Of a stretch of 64,000 nucleotides of DNA, positions 29,158-38,142 are shown piece by piece. The stretch is from Sphingomonas_R arantia (GTDB lineage Bacteria > Pseudomonadota > Alphaproteobacteria > Sphingomonadales > Sphingomonadaceae): the NCBI RefSeq assembly GCF_042682045.1, contig NZ_JBHUGS010000001.1, positions 124,001-188,000 of the forward strand, written 5' to 3'. Position 1 is the stretch's first letter; each line of letters opens with the position of its first letter. A program made the position numbers and the translations under genes. The notes under the pieces are model-generated. The model saw only the letters and a program-made list of their open reading frames with translations. It did no database searches and was not told the DNA's origin.

Positions 29158-30468
29158 TCAGGCTTGCGGGTCGATATCGAGGCCCGCGCGGCCGGCGGCG
29201 GCCGTGCGGGTGGGGGCGTGGGGTGGTTCGATCTCGGCGGGTTCGCGGACCTCGAGCTGGCCTTCCCACTTTGCCACCACCACCGTGGCGATCGCGTTGC
29301 CGACGACGTTGGTGCCGGAGCGGCCCATGTCGAGGAACTGATCGACCGCGAGGATCAGGATGAGCCCGGCCTCCGGAATGCCGAAATTGCCCATGACGGC
29401 GGAGATCACGACGAGGCTAGCGCGGGGGACGCCGGCCATGCCCTTCGACGTGATCATCAGGATCAGGACCATCGTGATCTGTTGACCGACCGAAATGTCG
29501 ATGCCGTAGAGCTGCGCGATGAACAGGCTGGCGAAGGTCATGTACATCATCGACCCGTCCAGATTGAACGAGTAGCCGAGCGGCAGGACGAAGCTGGCGA
29601 TGCGGCGCGGCACGCCGAACCGGTCGAGCGCCTCCAGCGTGCGGGGGTAGGCGGCTTCCGACGATGCGGTCGAAAAGGCGAGCAGGATCGGTTCGCGGAT
29701 GTAGCGGATCAGCAGCGTGATGCGCGGCCCGATGAACACGAATGCGGCGAAGAACAGCACCAGCCAGAGGATGGCGAGGCCGAGATAGAAGCTGCCGATG
29801 AACTTGCCGAAGGTCAGCAGGATCGTGAGGCCGTTGACCGCGACCGCGTGGGCGATCGCGGCGAACACCGCCAGCGGGGCGGCGCGCATGACATAGTCGG
29901 TGATCTGCAGCATCAGCGCGACGAGCGATTCCATGCCGCGCACGATGGGCGACGCCTTCTCGCCAATGGCGGTCAGCGCCACGCCGACGAACAGCGCGAA
30001 CACCACGATCGGCAGGATGTCGTTCTTCGCCATCGCGTCGAAGATCGAGGTCGGCACGATATGGGTCAGGAAATCGTGGAGATTGAATGCCTTGGTATCG
30101 AGGCCGAGCGTTTCGGTGACCGGGGGCAGCGGGAGCGAGAGCCCGCGGCCGGGGCCGAGCAGGTTGACGAGGATGAGCCCCAGCGTCAGCGAGACGACGG
30201 TGGCGGACAGGAACCACGCCATCGTTTTCGCGCCGATCCGGCCAAGTGCGGCGGTGTCGCCCATATGCGCGATGCCGACGACGAGGGTCGAGAACACGAG
30301 CGGCGCGATGATCATCTTGATCAGCCGCAGGAAGATGTCGGTGACGATCGTGAAGCCGTCGGTCGCGCCCTTGATATCGGCGGGGGCGATCATGGCGTTC
30401 ATCACGAACCCGACCACGATGCCGAGCACCATGCCGATGAGGATGTAGAGGGTCAGGCGCTTGGCCAA
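29158..30468 (-). CDS. Dicarboxylate/amino acid:cation symporter (DctA/GltP family)
   Basis: A 436-residue membrane transporter of the DAACS family with eight helices and two re-entrant loops. Hallmarks are the first-helix LYILIGMVLGIVVGF, the serine-rich AFSTASSEAAYPRTLEAL loop, LGYSFNLDGSMMYMTFASLF and the C-terminal DQFLDMGRSGTNVVGNAIA, which holds the substrate and sodium/proton sites. C4-dicarboxylates or acidic amino acids are likely substrates; the sequence does not decide between them. The C-terminal 30 residues are Pro/Ala/Thr-rich. Confidence 0.93.
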   Translation of the reverse strand: MAKRLTLYILIGMVLGIVVGFVMNAMIAPADIKGATDGFTIVTDIFLRLIKMIIAPLVFSTLVVGIAHMGDTAALGRIGAKTMAWFLSATVVSLTLGLILVNLLGPGRGLSLPLPPVTETLGLDTKAFNLHDFLTHIVPTSIFDAMAKNDILPIVVFALFVGVALTAIGEKASPIVRGMESLVALMLQITDYVMRAAPLAVFAAIAHAVAVNGLTILLTFGKFIGSFYLGLAILWLVLFFAAFVFIGPRITLLIRYIREPILLAFSTASSEAAYPRTLEALDRFGVPRRIASFVLPLGYSFNLDGSMMYMTFASLFIAQLYGIDISVGQQITMVLILMITSKGMAGVPRASLVVISAVMGNFGIPEAGLILILAVDQFLDMGRSGTNVVGNAIATVVVAKWEGQLEVREPAEIEPPHAPTRTAAAGRAGLDIDPQA

Positions 30469-30612
30469 GGCGTGGCTCCGATATGGTGTCGGCCCGGGTT
30501 AGAGCGGGAAAGGCGGGGCAGGGTCAAGTTTTGTGCTGCTGTGGGCTTTGGGTTCTGAAGCAGGGGCGGCCTCCAAGGTCGTGACTTAGGGAACGGTAGC
30601 ACCCACCCCCCA

Positions 30613-30637
30613 ACCCCCTCCCTTGAAAGGAAGGGGG
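30613..30637. repeat. Short G/C-tract inverted repeat (family D)
   Basis: An 11-base inverted repeat with one mismatch (CCCCCTCCCTT against AAGGAAGGGGG, two-base loop) followed by CTTTG. It lies in the 203-base gap between dctA and the divergent exported protein gene. There is no upstream plus-strand gene for it to terminate. It resembles a dispersed repeat more than a terminator. Confidence 0.5.
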
Positions 30638-30671
30638 CTTTGCTGGCGTGACTGGAACCGGCGTCGACGAT

Positions 30672-31379
30672 ATGCGTCGAGACAGCATGATCCAGTTTCT
30701 CGCCTTGGCCGCCGTCACTTCGATCGCGGCACCCGCGCCGCGGCCGGGATGGTTTCTGTGTGATTCGGTCGATGCACCTGTGGCGGCGCTGGTGGGGTCT
30801 CTGGAGCGGGGACAGAGCCTGATCAGCGTCGTTTCACGTGGAACGGGGGCGGTCGTGACGCGGCGATACGCGGTCGGGGCGGCGGAGGCGGGGATGAGCC
30901 AGGTTCATTATCCGCTGACACTGGCGGGGCGGCCGGCGGGCGATCTGCACTATGTGCAGCCGGCGGTGCTGGCCGATCCGACGACGGCGCGGACGCCGAC
31001 CTTTACGTCCGTCACGCTCGACGGGCGGACGCTGGGGTGTCGTTGGGTCGCGAACACGCTGTTCATGGGGCTGACCGCGCGGCGCAGCTTCCTGGTGACG
31101 GAGGATGGGCGGCAGATCGTCTATCGCAGTTTCGACGCGGCCAGGCGCGGGCCGGTGGTGCAGACCGCCGGGATCGGACGGAGCAACGCGGCCACGCTGA
31201 CCGTCGGGCGCGGGGTGCGCAGCCGGGTGGGGGCGGCGACGCGGTTCCGGTTCGTCAATCTCGGCTACCGTTATGACGTCATGGTGCCGGATACGGGCGC
31301 GGCGCGGGTGTCGGTCAGCCGCGGCGGGCGGGTGCTGCAGACCGAGACGCTGCTGGGCTATACCCTCGCGAAACCCTGA
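30672..31379 (+). CDS. Exported protein of unknown function
   Basis: A 235-residue protein. The ATG at 30672 gives MRRDSMIQFLALAAVTSIAA, a good signal peptide with a basic n-region; ATG at 30687 is an alternative. The mature part is beta-rich, with repeated Val/Thr/Arg strands, and contains two cysteines (FLCDSVD, LGCRWVAN). I recognise no family motif. It is followed after 47 bases by thrS. Codon use is like its neighbours, so it is probably a resident gene. No function is proposed. Confidence 0.7.
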   Translation: MRRDSMIQFLALAAVTSIAAPAPRPGWFLCDSVDAPVAALVGSLERGQSLISVVSRGTGAVVTRRYAVGAAEAGMSQVHYPLTLAGRPAGDLHYVQPAVLADPTTARTPTFTSVTLDGRTLGCRWVANTLFMGLTARRSFLVTEDGRQIVYRSFDAARRGPVVQTAGIGRSNAATLTVGRGVRSRVGAATRFRFVNLGYRYDVMVPDTGAARVSVSRGGRVLQTETLLGYTLAKP

Positions 31380-31426
31380 CAGTCCTGGCTTGCCCCCCGT
31401 TGCCGGGCTGGCGCATAAGCCCGGCC

Positions 31427-33418
31427 ATGACACAGATGTTCCGGATCACCCTTCCCGACGGCTCGTTGCGTGAGGTGCCGGCCGGCACGACCCCGGCCGA
31501 TATCGCCGCGGCGATCGGCCCGGGCCTCGCCAAGGCGGCGATCGCGGCGCGCGTCGACGGGTCAGTGCGCGATATTATGCGGCCGTTCGACGGCGACGCG
31601 CAGCTGGCGCTGATCACCGCGAAGGACGAGAAGGACGCGCTTGAACTGGTGCGCCACGATCTGGCGCATGTGATGGCGGAGGCGGTGCAGCACCTGTTTC
31701 CCGGCACGCAGATCACGTTCGGCCCGGCGACCGACGACGGCTTCTATTACGACTTCGCGCCGAAGGATCGGCCGTTCACCGAGGAGGACCTGCCCGCGAT
31801 CGAGGCGGAGATGCGGGCGATTATCGCGCGCAACGAACCGTTCGTGCGCGAGGTGTGGAGCCGGCAGCAGCTGATCGACCGCTGGACCGAGCAGGGCGAG
31901 ACGTTCAAGGCCGAATGGGCCGCCGAGCTGCCCGAGGGCGAGGAACTGACGATCTACCGCCAGGGGGCGTGGCTCGACATGTGTCGCGGGCCGCACATGG
32001 TGTCGACCGGCAAGCTCGATCCGGCGGCGTTCAAGCTGACCCGCGTGTCGGGCGCGTATTGGCGCGGTGACCAGAAGAACGCGATGCTGAGCCGGATCTA
32101 CGGCACCGGATGGCTGAACAAGAAGCAGCTCGACGCGCACATGACGCGGATCGAGGAGGCGGCCAAGCGCGACCATCGCCGCATCGGGCAGGAGATGGAC
32201 CTGTTCCACCTGCAGTCGGAGGCTCAAGGGTCGGTGTTCTGGCACCCCAACGGCTATCTCCTGTGGCGCCAGCTGGAGGCGTATATGCGCCGCCGGCTGG
32301 ACGCGGCGGGCTATGCCGAGGTGAAGACGCCGCAGCTGATGGATGCGCGCCAGTGGGAGGCGTCCGGCCATTGGGGCAAGTACCGCGAGAACATGTTCGT
32401 GGTGCCCGACGAGGTGCCGAACACCGAGGACGAAGGCCCGGTGCTGACCGGCGAGGGCGACCTGATGGCGCTGAAGCCGATGAACTGCCCGGCGCATGTG
32501 CTGATCTTCCGCCAGGGGATCAAATCGTACCGCGACCTGCCGATGCGGCTGGCGGAGTTCGGCTGCTGCCACCGGAACGAGCCGCACGGCGCGCTGCACG
32601 GGATTATGCGCGTGCGGCAGTTCACGCAGGACGATGCGCATATCTTCTGCCGCGAGGATCAGATCGTCGAGGAGGTGCGGCTGTTCTGCGACCTGCTCGA
32701 TACGGTGTACAAGGATCTCGGCTTCGACAGCTATGCGATCAAGCTGGCGCTGCGGCCCGACAAGCGGTTCGGGACCGAGGAGATGTGGGACCGGGCGGAG
32801 GGCAATCTGCGCGATGCGGTGCGCGCCGCGGGCCGGGCCGGGCCGGAATATGGCTGGGAGGAACTGCCGAACGAGGGGGCGTTCTACTCGCCGAAGCTGG
32901 AGTTCCACCTGACCGACGCGATCGGGCGGACGTGGCAGTGCGGGACGATCCAGCTCGACTATGTCCTGCCCGAGCGGCTCGACGCGAGCTATATCGGCGA
33001 GGATGGCGAGCGGCATCGGCCGGTGATGCTGCACCGCGCGATCCTCGGCACGTTCGAACGGTTCCTGGGCATCCTGATCGAGCATCATGCCGGGCGCTTC
33101 CCGCTGTGGCTGGCGCCGGTGCAGGCGGTGGTGGCGACGATCGTGTCGGATGCCGACGACTATGCCGGTGAGGTGATGAAGCAGATGGCCGCGGCCGGGC
33201 TGCGTGCGGACCGCGACGTGCGGAACGAGAAGATCAACTACAAGGTGCGCGAGCACAGCCTGGCCAAGGTGCCGGTGCTGCTGGTGGTCGGCAAGCGCGA
33301 GGCGGAGGAAGGCACCGTTGCGATCCGCCGGCTGGGCAGCCAGGCGCAGACGATGATGCCGCTGGCGGATGCGATTGCGATGTTGAAGGCGGAGGCGCTG
33401 GCGCCGGATCTGGTTTGA
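31427..33418 (+). CDS. thrS: Threonine--tRNA ligase
   Basis: A 663-residue class II synthetase. Domains in order: TGS (FRITLPDGSLREVPAG, 1-60), second additional/editing domain with HxxxH (VRHDLAHVMAEAVQHLFP, near 85) and the MCRGPHM motif near 185. The catalytic core follows with MNCPAHVLIF (near 355), HRNEPHGALHG and MRVRQFTQDDAHIFC. The C-terminal anticodon-binding domain ends the protein. The ATG at 31427 gives the family N-terminus; nine upstream in-frame codons are ignored. It charges tRNA-Thr and edits Ser-tRNA-Thr. Confidence 0.97.
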   Translation: MTQMFRITLPDGSLREVPAGTTPADIAAAIGPGLAKAAIAARVDGSVRDIMRPFDGDAQLALITAKDEKDALELVRHDLAHVMAEAVQHLFPGTQITFGPATDDGFYYDFAPKDRPFTEEDLPAIEAEMRAIIARNEPFVREVWSRQQLIDRWTEQGETFKAEWAAELPEGEELTIYRQGAWLDMCRGPHMVSTGKLDPAAFKLTRVSGAYWRGDQKNAMLSRIYGTGWLNKKQLDAHMTRIEEAAKRDHRRIGQEMDLFHLQSEAQGSVFWHPNGYLLWRQLEAYMRRRLDAAGYAEVKTPQLMDARQWEASGHWGKYRENMFVVPDEVPNTEDEGPVLTGEGDLMALKPMNCPAHVLIFRQGIKSYRDLPMRLAEFGCCHRNEPHGALHGIMRVRQFTQDDAHIFCREDQIVEEVRLFCDLLDTVYKDLGFDSYAIKLALRPDKRFGTEEMWDRAEGNLRDAVRAAGRAGPEYGWEELPNEGAFYSPKLEFHLTDAIGRTWQCGTIQLDYVLPERLDASYIGEDGERHRPVMLHRAILGTFERFLGILIEHHAGRFPLWLAPVQAVVATIVSDADDYAGEVMKQMAAAGLRADRDVRNEKINYKVREHSLAKVPVLLVVGKREAEEGTVAIRRLGSQAQTMMPLADAIAMLKAEALAPDLV

Positions 33419-33453
33419 GGGGTGGGGCGCTGTAGTGCGCTAGCTTTTTGATC

Positions 33454-33537
33454 CACACCCCGACCCGTTTGGTTCGAGCTTGTCGAGAACTCAGCGCGGA
33501 GTTCTCGACAGGCTCGAACCAAACGGGTCGGGGTGTG
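33454..33537. repeat. Large near-perfect palindrome (family C) between convergent genes
   Basis: Two 38-base arms (33454-33491 and 33500-33537) pair with a single mismatch around an 8-base loop CAGCGCGG. The right arm begins AGTTCTCGACAGGCTCGAAC. It lies between the convergent thrS and aminotransferase stops. A 28-base exact match to the right arm occurs at 52536-52563, again between convergent genes, and a degraded half-copy at 7311-7333. There is no coding capacity inside, so this is a small dispersed element or MITE-like repeat, probably acting as a bidirectional transcript end. Confidence 0.85.
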
Positions 33538-33551
33538 TTTGGTGCTAAGGT

Positions 33552-34754
33552 TTAGCGCAGCGCCGCGCAGGCGGTTGCGATGCGCTTGCAGGCTTCAGTC
33601 AGGAGCGCTTCGGACGTGGCGTAGCTGATCCGGAAGGCGGGGCTCAGGCCGAACGCGGCGCCGTGGACCGCGGCGACGCGGGCTTCGTCGAGGAGGTAGG
33701 TGACGAGCTGTTCGTCCGTTTCGATCACGGCGCCCTTCGGCGTGGTCTTACCCATCAGGCCGGACACGTCGGGATAGACGTAGAACGCGCCTTCCGGCGT
33801 GGGGCAGGCGATGCCGGGGATCGCGTTCAGCAGGCCCACGACGAGGTCGCGGCGGCCCTGGAACGCGGCGTTGCGTTCGGCCAGGAAATCCTGCGGGCCG
33901 TTGAGCGCTGCGACGGCCGCGGCCTGTGCGATCGAGCAGGGATTGGAGGTCGACTGCGACTGAAGCTTGGCCATCGCCTTGATCAGCCAGGTCGGGCCGC
34001 CTGCATAGCCGATCCGCCAGCCGGTCATCGCATAGGCCTTGGAGCAGCCGTTCATCGTCAGCGTGCGATCGTAGAGGTCGGGGCAGACCTGCGCGATCGT
34101 GGCGAAGCGGAAGCCGTCATAGACGATGTGTTCGTACATATCGTCGGCGAGGATCATGACGTGCGGGTGGCGGCGGAACATCGCGCCGAGCGCTTCCAGT
34201 TCGTCCGCTCCATAGGCCGCGCCGGTCGGGTTGGACGGCGAGTTCAGGATCACCCACTTGGTGCGCGGTGTGATGGCGGCCTCGATCTGGTCGGCGGTCA
34301 CCTTGTACTGCTGATCCGCGCCAGCCGGCACGATCACCGGGGTGCCGCCCGCAAATTCGACGATGTCGGGGTAGCTGACCCAATAGGGCGCCGGGATCAC
34401 GACCTCGTCGCCCGCGCCGACGGTGGCGACCAGCGCGTTGAACAGCGTGTGCTTGCCGCCGACGTTCACGCTGATCTGGTTGGCGGCGTAGGTCAGGTCG
34501 TTGTCGCGCAGGAACTTCGCGGCGATCGCGGCCTTCAGCTCGGCGGTGCCGTCGACATTGGTGTACTTCGTCTTGCCCGCGCGGATCGCCGCGATCGCGG
34601 CGTCCTTCACGAAATCGGGGGTGTCGAAATCGGGTTCGCCGGCGCCCAGGCCGATCACGTCGATGCCCTGCGCCTTCAGGTCCAGCACGCGGCTCGTCAT
34701 GGCGAGCGTCGCGGACGGCGTGATGCGATCGAGGCTGGCGGAGGTCGTGGTCAT
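33552..34754 (-). CDS. Pyridoxal-phosphate aminotransferase, aspartate aminotransferase (AatA) type
   Basis: A 400-residue fold-type I aminotransferase. VIGLGAGEPDFDTPDF is at 33-48, the cofactor-binding NSPSNPTGAAYG at 171-182, DDMYEHIVYD near 204, and the Schiff-base lysine is Lys239 in NGCSKAYAMTGWRIGY. The C-terminal arginine FRISYATSEALL binds the substrate carboxylate. This is the class Ib aspartate aminotransferase group, some of which also act on prephenate. The ATG at 34754 is chosen; upstream in-frame codons add 31 residues without family support. Confidence 0.92.
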   Translation of the reverse strand: MTTTSASLDRITPSATLAMTSRVLDLKAQGIDVIGLGAGEPDFDTPDFVKDAAIAAIRAGKTKYTNVDGTAELKAAIAAKFLRDNDLTYAANQISVNVGGKHTLFNALVATVGAGDEVVIPAPYWVSYPDIVEFAGGTPVIVPAGADQQYKVTADQIEAAITPRTKWVILNSPSNPTGAAYGADELEALGAMFRRHPHVMILADDMYEHIVYDGFRFATIAQVCPDLYDRTLTMNGCSKAYAMTGWRIGYAGGPTWLIKAMAKLQSQSTSNPCSIAQAAAVAALNGPQDFLAERNAAFQGRRDLVVGLLNAIPGIACPTPEGAFYVYPDVSGLMGKTTPKGAVIETDEQLVTYLLDEARVAAVHGAAFGLSPAFRISYATSEALLTEACKRIATACAALR

Positions 34755-34818
34755 GTCGCGGGGCCTTTGCGTGCCGGGGCGTCCGGCGGGGGCGCGATAG
34801 CCCGTGCAGGCGCAGCTT

Positions 34819-36567
34819 TCAACCTGCCGTCGGCGCCAATCGCGCAACGATCAGCCCGCGGACCGCATTGCCGACGAAGAAGCCGTTGCCCAGGTCTTCG
34901 CGCGTCAGGTCCGCCGTCACGGCGCGGCCGTCCGCCAGCAGCCGCGCGCACAGGACGCCGGGTAGCAGGCCGCCGTCGGGCGCCGGCGTGCGCAGCGGAC
35001 CGTTCGCGGACGGAACGAACAGGCTGGTGAAGCTCCCCTCCGTCAGGCGGCCGTCCGGCGCCTCGAACAGCACCTCCCACGTCCCCGCCGCGGCGCGTGT
35101 CGCGTCGTAGAATTTGCGGTCGCTGGTCTTGTGGGCGAGCCGGAAATCTCGGGCGTCGACCGGCAGCGGCACGATCGCGATGTTTACCGGCTCGACCGGG
35201 GCGGGCGGCAGCGGCGTGGCCACGATCGACACCGCGCCGGACCGCGCCATCATCAACCGCACGCGCATGTCCGCGCGCAGCGGGAAGGTCGCCGCCTGCA
35301 GTTCGTTGCGCACATCGTGGCGGTCGAACGCGAAGCCCAGCGCGGCGCAGGATCGTTCGAGCCGCGCCATGTGGAGGTCGAGGTTGCACAACCCTTCGAG
35401 CGGATCGAAGCGCATCGTTTCGATCAGGTCGAACGGGCGTGCGCCGGTGCCGACGAACCGCGCCTTGGCCTGCGCCTCCGCCCATTCGGCCCCGACGTTC
35501 GAGTCCGCGACGATCCCGGAGCCGAGGCCCATCGTGGCGGTGGCGGTGCCGGCGTCGATCCGGAGCGTGCGGATCGCGACGTTGAACGCGGCGTCGCCGT
35601 CCGGCGCGATCGATCCGATCGAGCCGGTATAGACGCCGCGGGGCCAGGGTTCGACCGCGGCGATGATCTCCATCGCGCGGATCTTGGGCGCGCCGGTCAC
35701 CGATCCGCACGGGAAGGTGGCAGCCAGCACATCGACCGCGTCGCGGCCGGGGGCGAGCGTGGCGGTGACGGTGGAGGTCAGCTGGTGGATCGTCGGATAG
35801 GTTTCGACGGTGAACAGGTCGGGGACGCCCACGCTGCCCGCCACCGCGACGCGCGCCATGTCGTTGCGGAGCAGATCGACGATCATGAGGTTTTCGGCGC
35901 GCTGCTTGGGGTCCGTCGCCAGGTCGCGGGCGGCGGCTGCGTCGCGGGCGGGATCGGGGTCGCGCGTCGCGGTGCCTTTCATGGGCCGCGCGGTCAGCTG
36001 GTCGCCGGCGACCGTGAAGAACAGTTCGGGCGAGCAGGACAGCAGGTGCCGAGCGCCGTCCCAGACCAGCGCGCCCCAGCCGCCGCCCGCCGCCGCGCGC
36101 AATCGGGCGTAGAGTGCGCGGGGGTCGCCCGCGACGCGGATGTCGGCCGGGAAGGTCAGGTTGGCTTGGTAGATATCGCCGGATGCGATGGCGGCCTGCA
36201 CCTGTTCGAACGCGGCGGCGTAATCGGGGAAGGCGATACGCGGGACGACCGGGCCGGTCGCGGCGCCGGCCGGGTCGGGGAGCCAGTCCGCCGCCGTGAC
36301 CGGTTCACCCGCGGCGAACAGCCCGAACCAGCCGAGCGGCATTCCGGCGTTACCCGCCGTCGCTAGTCGTGGTTCGAGTGCGGCGCCGGCGCCGTAGGCG
36401 AGATAGCCGACGGCATGGAGGCCGTCGGCGCGGGCCTGTCGCAGGGCGTCGAGCAGGATGGGAATGTTGGCTGCCGTGTCGGCTTGCACGACGCGTACCG
36501 GATCGCGGTAGAGCGTCGCGTGGCCGTCCGGGCGCTGGTCGTCGATCAGGACGAACGGTGTCTTCAT
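34819..36567 (-). CDS. pabB: Aminodeoxychorismate synthase component I fused to aminodeoxychorismate lyase-like domain
   Basis: A 582-residue two-domain protein. Residues 1 to about 375 are PabB, which aminates chorismate: RPMKGTATRDPDP carries the PIKGT-type lysine, and CGSVTGAPKIRAMEIIAAVE (near 290) and YTGSIGSIAPDG follow. Residues from about 385 form a class IV aminotransferase-fold domain like PabC: FDLIETMRF, AHKTSDRKFYD (likely PLP lysine near 480), EGSFTSLFV and GFFVGNAVRGL. Together they would make 4-aminobenzoate for folate, with a separate PabA glutaminase. The ATG overlaps the stop of the MATE gene by four bases. An upstream in-frame start is rejected because it would run into the MATE gene. 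Confidence 0.93.
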   Translation of the reverse strand: MKTPFVLIDDQRPDGHATLYRDPVRVVQADTAANIPILLDALRQARADGLHAVGYLAYGAGAALEPRLATAGNAGMPLGWFGLFAAGEPVTAADWLPDPAGAATGPVVPRIAFPDYAAAFEQVQAAIASGDIYQANLTFPADIRVAGDPRALYARLRAAAGGGWGALVWDGARHLLSCSPELFFTVAGDQLTARPMKGTATRDPDPARDAAAARDLATDPKQRAENLMIVDLLRNDMARVAVAGSVGVPDLFTVETYPTIHQLTSTVTATLAPGRDAVDVLAATFPCGSVTGAPKIRAMEIIAAVEPWPRGVYTGSIGSIAPDGDAAFNVAIRTLRIDAGTATATMGLGSGIVADSNVGAEWAEAQAKARFVGTGARPFDLIETMRFDPLEGLCNLDLHMARLERSCAALGFAFDRHDVRNELQAATFPLRADMRVRLMMARSGAVSIVATPLPPAPVEPVNIAIVPLPVDARDFRLAHKTSDRKFYDATRAAAGTWEVLFEAPDGRLTEGSFTSLFVPSANGPLRTPAPDGGLLPGVLCARLLADGRAVTADLTREDLGNGFFVGNAVRGLIVARLAPTAG

Positions 36568-37922
36568 GACAGGCCGAGCCGTTCGCGTTGTGACCAGCGC
36601 ACCATCATCAGGACGGACACCACCGCCAGCCCGCTTGCCAGCCCGATCCAGACGCCGATCCCGCCCATGCCACGGTTGAAACCGAGCCACACGCCGACGC
36701 CGAGCCCGATCACCCAATAGCCGACAAGCGCGAACGCCATCGGCCAGGCGGTGTCGTGCAGCCCGCGCAGCATGCCGGCGCCGACCGCCTGCGCGCCGTC
36801 GACGACCTGGAACAGCGCGCCGATCGCCAGGAACGAGACGGCCAGCGCCACGACTTCCGCATTGGCGGGATCATTCACGTCAAGGAACGCCGAGACGAGC
36901 AGCCGCGGGATCGCGAGCAGCACGGCCGCCATCAGGCACATGAAGCCGGTGGTCAGCCCGAAGGTGGTCCAGCCCGCGCGCGCTACCGCTGCCCGGTCGC
37001 CGCGCCCTCTGGCGAGGCCGACGCGAACGGTCACCGCCTGCGCCATGCCGAGCGGGACCATGAAGCAGAGCGCGGCGATCTGGATCGCGATGGCGTGCGC
37101 GGCCAATGAGGCGGTGCCGAGCAGGCCCATCAGGAACACCGCGGCGTTGAACACCGTCACCTCCAGCGCCAGCGTGACCGCGATCGGCAAGCCGAGCCGC
37201 CAGAGTTGCCCGAAGCGCGGCCAGTCGCTCCGCCACCAGCGGCCGAACAGATGGTAGCGCCGGAACCGTCGGTCGATCAAGACGACCGCGGCCAGCCCGC
37301 CGAACATCAGCAGGTTGGCGATCGCGCTGCCGATGCCCGCACCGACCAGCCCGAGCGCGGGGATGCCGAACGCGCCGAAGATCAGCACCGCGTTGATGCC
37401 GGCATTGGCCAGGATCGCCAGTGCCGCGATGGTGAGCGTCCAGCCGGGCCGGCCGACCGCGGCCATGAAGCTGCGCAACACGAGGAAACCGTAAGCCGGG
37501 AGCAGCCCCCACATCGTCGCGCGGACGAAGCCCTGCGCGGCGCGGGACAGTGCCGGGTCCTGCCCGAGTGCGATCAGGATCGCGGCGGCGTGCCACAGGA
37601 TCAGCCAGAACGGCACGGCCAGCACGAGGGCGGACCACAGCGCCTGGCGCACGGTGCGGCGCACCTCGCGCACCGAATTCGGCCGCGCGCCGAGCGTGCG
37701 CGACAGCATCGGCGAGGCCGCGGTGACTACGCCGGTGCCGAAGAACAGGCAGGCGGTGATGAGGTTCACGCCGAGCGCGCCGGCCGCAAGCGTCGCCGGC
37801 CCGACCAAGCCGAGCAGCGCCACATCCGTCGCGTTGATCGCCGCCTGCGCCAGGTTGGTCAGCACCAAGGGCGCCGCCAGCGCCAGCGTAGCGCGGATTT
37901 CGGTACGGGTGGTGGGCGACAT
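36564..37922 (-). CDS. MATE family efflux transporter
   Basis: A 452-residue inner-membrane protein with 12 predicted helices in two similar halves. The opening ATLALAAPLVLTNLAQAAINATDVALLG is the MATE N-terminal pattern, including Pro in helix 1. LGARPNSVREVRRTVRQALW marks the first cytoplasmic loop, and ARGRGDRAAVARAGWTT its counterpart in the second half. Such proteins export cationic drugs or metabolites using sodium or protons. It is immediately upstream of, and overlaps, pabB; a functional link is not obvious. Confidence 0.92.
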   Translation of the reverse strand: MSPTTRTEIRATLALAAPLVLTNLAQAAINATDVALLGLVGPATLAAGALGVNLITACLFFGTGVVTAASPMLSRTLGARPNSVREVRRTVRQALWSALVLAVPFWLILWHAAAILIALGQDPALSRAAQGFVRATMWGLLPAYGFLVLRSFMAAVGRPGWTLTIAALAILANAGINAVLIFGAFGIPALGLVGAGIGSAIANLLMFGGLAAVVLIDRRFRRYHLFGRWWRSDWPRFGQLWRLGLPIAVTLALEVTVFNAAVFLMGLLGTASLAAHAIAIQIAALCFMVPLGMAQAVTVRVGLARGRGDRAAVARAGWTTFGLTTGFMCLMAAVLLAIPRLLVSAFLDVNDPANAEVVALAVSFLAIGALFQVVDGAQAVGAGMLRGLHDTAWPMAFALVGYWVIGLGVGVWLGFNRGMGGIGVWIGLASGLAVVSVLMMVRWSQRERLGLS

Positions 37923-38142
37923 GGTCCCCCATAGCCAGCCCCGCCCGGCTCGTCACCCCGGCGGGCGTCTACGGCGGTTTCGGTACGGAATCGACGGGAC
38001 AGTGGTGACGGTGGGGGCCATCGTCCGAGCGGATCGCGGACAGCGTGGGACCGATTGTCCGGGTGCGGCGGCGGTCCTTGCAACCGGGGGGGCGGGCCAC
38101 GACGTATCTTCCACGGACAATGCGTGAACCACGAGGCCTGCC

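Noticed and set aside
33454..33537. The palindrome as terminal inverted repeats of an insertion sequence
   Set aside because: Arms are separated by only eight bases, with no transposase between or beside them.
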